This document shows positions 59,878 to 64,000 of a stretch of DNA of 64,000 nt, in pieces. Source of the DNA: Nocardioides marmotae. Lineage in GTDB: Bacteria; Actinomycetota; Actinomycetes; Propionibacteriales; Nocardioidaceae. The notes below the pieces were generated by a model. The model searched no databases. It was given only the letters and a program-made list of their open reading frames with translations, and was not told where the DNA came from. Positions within the stretch are counted from its first letter, which is position 1; every line of letters starts with the position of its first letter. The translations under genes and the position numbers were made by a program. Where the stretch lies: the NCBI RefSeq assembly GCF_013177455.1, contig NZ_CP053660.1, positions 2,852,001-2,916,000 of the forward strand, read 5' to 3'.

Positions 59878-60393
59878 ATGACCGTCCGCGCGAGCAGCAT
59901 CACCCCGTGCCTGTGGTTCGACGACCAGCTGGAGGAAGCGGCGCGGTTCTACGTCTCGCTCTTCCCGCACTCCTCGGTCGGCCACCTCAGCCGCTACACC
60001 GACGCCGGCCCCGGCGAGCCGGGGGCGGTGATGGCCGGCGACTTCGTCCTCGACGGGATCGCCTTCCGCGGCATCAACGGCGGCCCCCAGTTCCCGTTCA
60101 CCGAGGCGGTCTCCTTCGCGATCTCCTGCGTCGACCAGGCCGAGGTCGACCGGTACTGGGAGGCACTGCTGGCCGACGGCGGCGAGGAGTCGATGTGCGG
60201 GTGGATCAAGGACCGGTTCGGTTTGTCCTGGCAGGTCGTGCCGACCCGGCTCTACGAGCTGGTCTCCGACCCCGACCCGGCCCGCGCGCAGGCGGCGGTG
60301 CAGGCGATGCTCGGGATGCGGCGGATCGTCGTGGCCGACCTGGAGGCGGCCGCCGACGCCGCGAGCAGCGACGGAGCCGCCGCGCCCGCGTGA
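59878..60393 (+). CDS. VOC/3-demethylubiquinone methyltransferase-like (PhnB) protein
   Basis: 171 residues. The start ITPCLWFDDQLEEAARFYVSLFP and the FTEAVSFAISC / WIKDRFGLSWQVVP segments are those of the PhnB-like VOC family, which has no methyltransferase activity despite the name. AGGAG lies 5-10 bases before the ATG. It is divergent from nadE. The C-terminal 20 residues are Ala/Ser-rich. Function unknown. Confidence 0.82.
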   Translation: MTVRASSITPCLWFDDQLEEAARFYVSLFPHSSVGHLSRYTDAGPGEPGAVMAGDFVLDGIAFRGINGGPQFPFTEAVSFAISCVDQAEVDRYWEALLADGGEESMCGWIKDRFGLSWQVVPTRLYELVSDPDPARAQAAVQAMLGMRRIVVADLEAAADAASSDGAAAPA

Positions 60394-60491
60394 CCACGGA
60401 CACAGGCGCTCGGGAGGCGGCCCGGCACTAGCCTGGTCGATGGTCCGTGGACCTCACCAGGAGGCCGCGAGATGACACCCGAGGAGCCCGC

Positions 60492-61346
60492 ATGAGCGAG
60501 GAGACCGCGCCGTACGGCACCGGACCGGCGAAGCCGGCCGGGACCGCACCGGTCAAGCGCGTCCGCACCCACCACCTGCGCGAGATGAAGGAGCGCGGCG
60601 AGCGGATCACGATGCTCACCGCCTACGAGCAGTACGCCGCGCAGACCTTCGACGAGGCCGGCATCGACGTCCTCCTGGTCGGCGACAGCGCCTCGAACAA
60701 CGTCTTCGGCAACGAGACCTCGCTCCCGGTCACCGTCGACGAGCTGATCCCGCTCGCCCGCGCGGTGACCCGCTCCGCGCGCCGCGCGCTCGTGGTCGCC
60801 GACCTGCCGTTCGGCTCCTACCAGGCCTCGCCGGAGCAGGCGTACCTCACCGCCGTCCGGTTCATGAAGGAGGCCGGCGCCCACGCGGTCAAGCTCGAGG
60901 GCGGCGTGGAGATGGCGCCCCAGGTGCGCAAGCTCGTCGAGGGCGGCATCCCGGTGATGGCGCACATCGGCTTCACCCCCCAGAGCGAGCACACCCTCGG
61001 CGGCTACCGCGTCCAGGGCCGCGGCGAGGCCGCGACGAAGGTGCTCGAGGAGGCCCGAGCGATGGAGGACGCCGGTGCGTTCGGCGTCGTCATGGAGATG
61101 GTCCCCGGCGACGTCGCCGCCGAGGTGACCGCCGCGCTCACGATCCCGACGATCGGCATCGGCGCGGGCGCCGGCTGCGACGGGCAGGTGCTGGTCTGGC
61201 AGGACGCCTTCGGCCTGCGGACCGCCCGGATGCCGCGCTTCGTCAAGCAGTACGCCGACCTGCACGGCGTCCTGCTCGCCGCCGCCCAGGAGTACGCCGC
61301 GGACGTCAAGGCCGGCACGTTCCCCGGCCCCGAGCACACGTTCTGA
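60492..61346 (+). CDS. panB: 3-methyl-2-oxobutanoate hydroxymethyltransferase
   Basis: 284 residues. Conserved PanB segments are [31 protein letters not shown] (metal Asp), [18 protein letters not shown] and [15 protein letters not shown]. It makes ketopantoate from 2-oxoisovalerate and methylene-tetrahydrofolate for coenzyme A synthesis. An N-terminal extension of about 20 residues is typical of actinobacteria. ATG chosen with GGAG 7 bases upstream. panC and panD are not in the window. Confidence 0.93.
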   Translation: MSEETAPYGTGPAKPAGTAPVKRVRTHHLREMKERGERITMLTAYEQYAAQTFDEAGIDVLLVGDSASNNVFGNETSLPVTVDELIPLARAVTRSARRALVVADLPFGSYQASPEQAYLTAVRFMKEAGAHAVKLEGGVEMAPQVRKLVEGGIPVMAHIGFTPQSEHTLGGYRVQGRGEAATKVLEEARAMEDAGAFGVVMEMVPGDVAAEVTAALTIPTIGIGAGAGCDGQVLVWQDAFGLRTARMPRFVKQYADLHGVLLAAAQEYAADVKAGTFPGPEHTF

Positions 61347-61396
61347 GGGCTGGGCGGGCCCTGTCGAGGTGGGGCCCGCCCGGCTACGGTCGCCGC

Positions 61397-62572
61397 ATGC
61401 GCGCGCTCCCGGTCGCCCTGCTGTCCTCGATGGTCCTCGCCCTGGTCCCGGCCCCCGCCGGGGCGCTGGCGCAGGAGGGACCCCCGGCCCTGGCCGCCCC
61501 GGCGGCCGAGGCGGCCAAGGCGGCCAAGGCCCCCGCGCTGCGGGTGCACACGGTCGTCGCCGGCCTCGACAAGCCCTGGGACGTCAAGCCGATCACCGGC
61601 GGCCGGCTGCTGGTGACCGAGCGCGACCGCGCCCGGCTGCTCCTCGTGCAGGGCGGCCGGGCCACCCCGGTCGACTTCCCGAGCTCGTCGGTGTGGGTCT
61701 CGGGCGAGACCGGGCTGATGTCGCTGGAGGTCGACCCGGACTTCGCCGACAACCAGCGCTTCTACACCTGCCAGGGCGGGTTCACCGCCGGCGGCGGGCA
61801 CGACGTGCGCGTCATGGCCTGGAAGCTCAAGGGCGGCGCCGCGAAGCCGGTCCGGAAGCTCATCGGCGGCTTCCCGACCTCCAGCGGCCGCCACGGCGGC
61901 TGCCGGCTGCTCATCGCCCGCAACGGCGCGCTGCTGGTCGGCACCGGCGACGCCGCGGTCGGCACGAACCCGCGCAACCTGCGCTCCCTCGGCGGCAAGG
62001 TGCTGCGCCTGGACCGCCGGACCGGCAAGCCGTGGCCCGGCAACCCGTTCGCGAAGGCCGGCAACCGCGCCAAGCGCTACGTCTTCACCTACGGCCACCG
62101 CAACGTCCAGGGCCTCGCCCAGCGCCCCGACGGCACGCTGTGGTCGGTCGAGCACGGCAGCTTCCGCGACGACGAGGTCAACCGGCTGGTGCGCGGCGGC
62201 GACTACGGGTGGAACCCCGTCCCCGGCTACAACGAGCAGGTCCCGATGACCGACCAGTCGCTCCCGGGCACGCAGCAGGCGGCGCGCTGGCGCTCGGGCA
62301 ACCCGACGATCGCCACCTCCGGCGCCGCCTGGGTGCAGGGCCGCCGCTGGGGCTCCTACGCCGGCATGCTCGCCGTGGGCGTGCAGAAGGGCGAGCGGGT
62401 GCTGTTCCTGCGGTTCGACGCCCAGGGCCGGTTGAAGGGCTCGAAGACCCCGGGCGCGCTGCGCCAGTTCGGCCGGATCCGCTCGGTCGTCAACGCCCCG
62501 AACGGCGACCTGCTCATCACCACCGACAACGGCTCCGGTCGCGACCGGTTGCTGCGGGTCAGCCCGCGCTGA
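61397..62572 (+). CDS. Secreted GSDH-type PQQ-dependent sugar dehydrogenase-like protein
   Basis: 391 residues with a signal peptide (residues 1-25) and an Ala/Lys-rich linker. The soluble glucose dehydrogenase propeller is seen in VVAGLDKPWDVKPI, ETGLMSLEVDPDF, GGKVLRLDRRTG, YGHRNVQGLAQ and GDYGWNPV. Members bind PQQ or calcium and oxidise sugars outside the cell, though many, such as the Hhip-like group, lack proven activity. Single gene with its own upstream gap. Confidence 0.84.
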   Translation: MRALPVALLSSMVLALVPAPAGALAQEGPPALAAPAAEAAKAAKAPALRVHTVVAGLDKPWDVKPITGGRLLVTERDRARLLLVQGGRATPVDFPSSSVWVSGETGLMSLEVDPDFADNQRFYTCQGGFTAGGGHDVRVMAWKLKGGAAKPVRKLIGGFPTSSGRHGGCRLLIARNGALLVGTGDAAVGTNPRNLRSLGGKVLRLDRRTGKPWPGNPFAKAGNRAKRYVFTYGHRNVQGLAQRPDGTLWSVEHGSFRDDEVNRLVRGGDYGWNPVPGYNEQVPMTDQSLPGTQQAARWRSGNPTIATSGAAWVQGRRWGSYAGMLAVGVQKGERVLFLRFDAQGRLKGSKTPGALRQFGRIRSVVNAPNGDLLITTDNGSGRDRLLRVSPR

Positions 62573-62627
62573 GCGCTCCCGTCGATACCGGGTCGCGCGC
62601 CCGCCCGCCCTGTGGTCGGGTGAGCGC

Positions 62628-63206
62628 GTGCACCTGGTGATGCTGTTCGGCCCGCAGGCCGTGGGGAAGATGAGCGTGGGCCGGCAGATCGCCGAGCGGA
62701 CGACGTACCGGCTCTTCCACAACCACGCCACGATCGAGCCGCTCCTCGAGGTCTTCGACTGGGGCACGCCGCCGTTCGAGAAGCTGCGGCTCGAGCTCCG
62801 CCGGCGGGTCATCGAGGAGGCGGTCGCCTCCGGGCTCCCCGGCCTGGTGTTCACCTACGTCTGGGAGCTCGACGCGCCCGGGGACACGGCGTACGCCGAG
62901 GAGCTGGTCGCACCGGTGGTGGCGGCCGGGGGCCGCGTGGACTTCGTCGAGCTGTGGGCCGACCTCGACACCCGGCTCGCCCGCGAGGGCACGCCCGAGC
63001 GGCTCGCCGCGAAGCCGTCGAAGCGCGACACCGCCTGGGCACGGGCGCACCTGCTGGAGTCGCACGAGCAGCACGTGCTCTCGACCGGGCCGGACCACCC
63101 GTTCCCGCTCGACCACCCGCACACCCGGCTCGACACCTCCGGGCTCTCCGCGGCCGACGCCGCGGAGGCGGTCGTGGAGCTGCTGGGCCTGCCGCGACGG
63201 GGCTGA
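62628..63206 (+). CDS. P-loop AAA/shikimate-kinase-like protein
   Basis: 192 residues from a GTG. Walker A is GPQAVGKMS near the N-terminus (the last two positions are the GKM variant common in this group), followed by HNHATIEPLLEVF. A predicted LID-like segment has LAREGTPERLAAKPSKRD. Such small kinase-like proteins are widespread; the substrate is unknown. Transcribed alone toward the next, convergent gene. Confidence 0.75.
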   Translation: MHLVMLFGPQAVGKMSVGRQIAERTTYRLFHNHATIEPLLEVFDWGTPPFEKLRLELRRRVIEEAVASGLPGLVFTYVWELDAPGDTAYAEELVAPVVAAGGRVDFVELWADLDTRLAREGTPERLAAKPSKRDTAWARAHLLESHEQHVLSTGPDHPFPLDHPHTRLDTSGLSAADAAEAVVELLGLPRRG

Positions 63207-63250
63207 GCGACGGGGCGGGCGGTCAGGGCTGGGCGGTCAGGGCTGGGCGG

Positions 63251-63547
63251 TCAGGCGGTCCATCCGAGGAACGCGCCGCCGGCGTTCATCAGGGCGAACC
63301 ACAGCACGAGCGCGCCCACGCCTAGCCAGGGCAGCCGGTCGGGGTGCGGGGTCCACCAGGCGCAGGCGACCACGAGGAACGCCAGCCAGACCAGCACGAG
63401 CAGCACGACCGCCCACCACGGGGCGAGGAGCCCGCTCGCGGCGTACGGGAAGAACGCCGTGGCGATGAGCACCATCCCGACGAACGGGCGCGGCGAGATC
63501 GCGTCGGGCTGCTGCGGGCGGACCTTGCGACGGCGGGAGTACGCCAA
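63251..63547 (-). CDS. Small membrane protein with three helices
   Basis: 98 residues with hydrophobic segments near 23-42, 44-64 and 72-90; basic N-terminus (SRRRKVRPQQ). Best start is TTG at 63547, 3 bp after the stop of the upstream gene, so the two are probably one transcript. No family motif. Confidence 0.65.
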   Translation of the reverse strand: MAYSRRRKVRPQQPDAISPRPFVGMVLIATAFFPYAASGLLAPWWAVVLLVLVWLAFLVVACAWWTPHPDRLPWLGVGALVLWFALMNAGGAFLGWTA

Positions 63548-63550
63548 CCC

Positions 63551-63790
63551 TCAGACCCCGCGGCCGGCCGCGTCGCCGGGGGCGTCGGGGCCGTCATCGG
63601 CGTCGTCGTCGTCGTTCCACTTCGGGTCGTTGTCCCAGGCCGCGTTGCGCTCCTCGGTCGTGTCCAGCGCCCGCTCGGCCTCGGCGGCCGAGGCGTAGGG
63701 GCCGAGCCGGTGCCGGTTGGGGCAGAGGTTGTCCGCGGTCTCGACCCGGTGGTGCTTGACGCAGAACCAGTACTCCTGGTGGTCGCTCAT
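63551..63790 (-). CDS. Conserved small actinobacterial protein, possible zinc-binding
   Basis: 79 residues. The N-terminal part YWFCVKHHRVETADNLC carries Cys-His-His...Cys, followed by NRHRLGPYASAAEAERAL and an acidic Trp-containing tail (AAWDNDPKWNDDDDADD). The pattern recurs in actinobacterial hypothetical proteins; zinc binding is inferred from the residues. Upstream of the small membrane protein gene. Confidence 0.75.
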   Translation of the reverse strand: MSDHQEYWFCVKHHRVETADNLCPNRHRLGPYASAAEAERALDTTEERNAAWDNDPKWNDDDDADDGPDAPGDAAGRGV

Positions 63791-63811
63791 GGCTGGAAGG
63801 TACCCGCGTCG

Positions 63812-64000
63812 CTACGTCAGGTCGTCGTACGACGCCTGGCCGGTCTCGGCGAGCCGCCGCTCGACGCGCAGCACGGCCACCTCGTGCTCGGGGTCGCCGC
63901 TCATCGCGGCCGCCAGCCGCAGGTGCGGCAGCGCCTCGACCAGCCGCGCCTGGCGCTCCAGCGCGCGACCCAGCGCGTGCCGCGCCCAGTCGTCGTCGGG
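63812..64000 (-). CDS. Tetratricopeptide-repeat protein, C-terminal part (5' end outside window)
   Basis: Open on the minus strand from the window edge to a TAG at 63812-63814, 62 residues. DWARHALGRALERQARLVEA followed by LPHLRLAAAMSGD is a TPR-type helix pair, with a short tail ending SYDDLT. TPR units bind partner proteins; nothing more can be said from the fragment. Confidence 0.6.
   Translation of the reverse strand, partial: PDDDWARHALGRALERQARLVEALPHLRLAAAMSGDPEHEVAVLRVERRLAETGQASYDDLT

Overview
The window is about 73% GC, gene-dense and without tRNA, rRNA, CRISPR, integrase or transposase genes. The GlnA2/GlnE block, mycobacterial-type NadE and FadD19-like ligase, frequent GTG starts and many 1-4 bp stop/start overlaps point to a high-GC actinobacterial chromosome, most like Nocardioides (inference). 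A racemase-like gene is cut at the left edge and a TPR-protein gene at the right edge.

1-16.9 kb is an aromatic-catabolism island. Left to right: racemase-family end, FAD oxidoreductase, LysR regulator, 3-oxoadipate genes pcaF-pcaI-pcaJ, a FadD19-like acyl-CoA synthetase, a five-gene Liv-type ABC transporter with an AraC-family regulator directly behind it, then a TfdB-type phenol hydroxylase, maleylacetate reductase and hydroxyquinol 1,2-dioxygenase. Together these can take a (di)hydroxylated aromatic through hydroxyquinol, maleylacetate and 3-oxoadipate to acetyl-CoA and succinyl-CoA. A 27-bp sequence (23/27 identical) lies upstream of both the transporter operon and the hydroxylase operon and is a candidate AraC-protein site.

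16.9-22.0 kb: a secreted propeller-like protein, a VOC protein divergent from a WYL regulator, and an acyl-CoA ligase/2-hydroxypentadienoate-hydratase-like pair behind a degenerate KstR-like box. 22.0-28.0 kb: an SMC-like operon jetA-jetB-jetC (Wadjet / MksFEB-type) with no jetD; the place where jetD would sit holds a dense array of long inverted repeats. 28.1-36.8 kb: GH9 glycosidase, LLM flavoprotein, ABC-F protein, DinB/pentapeptide protein, small envelope proteins and a SprT-like protein. 36.9-39.3 kb: cobT-cobS converging on cobU. 39.4-43.3 kb: a valine-catabolism operon (acyl-CoA dehydrogenase, 3-hydroxyisobutyryl-CoA hydrolase, mmsB, enoyl-CoA hydratase). 43.3-45.3 kb: SDR, MarR regulator and hydrolase.

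45.5-57.6 kb mixes stress signalling, an exported-protein module and nitrogen control: a SigB/SigF-type sigma factor with a matching promoter, a STAS protein, a secreted protein divergent from a PhoB-type response regulator, an Hpt-like protein that lacks the phospho-histidine, a SipW-type signal peptidase, the glnA2-membrane protein-amidotransferase-glnE-PEP mutase-like operon, a TasA/camelysin-like protein and a membrane-anchored protein. The sipW and tasA-like promoters share a 38-bp core and further conserved spacing, and CAAGG repeats at 11-bp multiples lie before the response regulator, suggesting one regulon. 57.7-64 kb: nadE, a VOC protein, panB, a GSDH-type sugar dehydrogenase, a P-loop kinase-like protein and small conserved proteins.

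At least four intergenic places carry different long palindromes, two of them with an additional degenerate copy of one arm.
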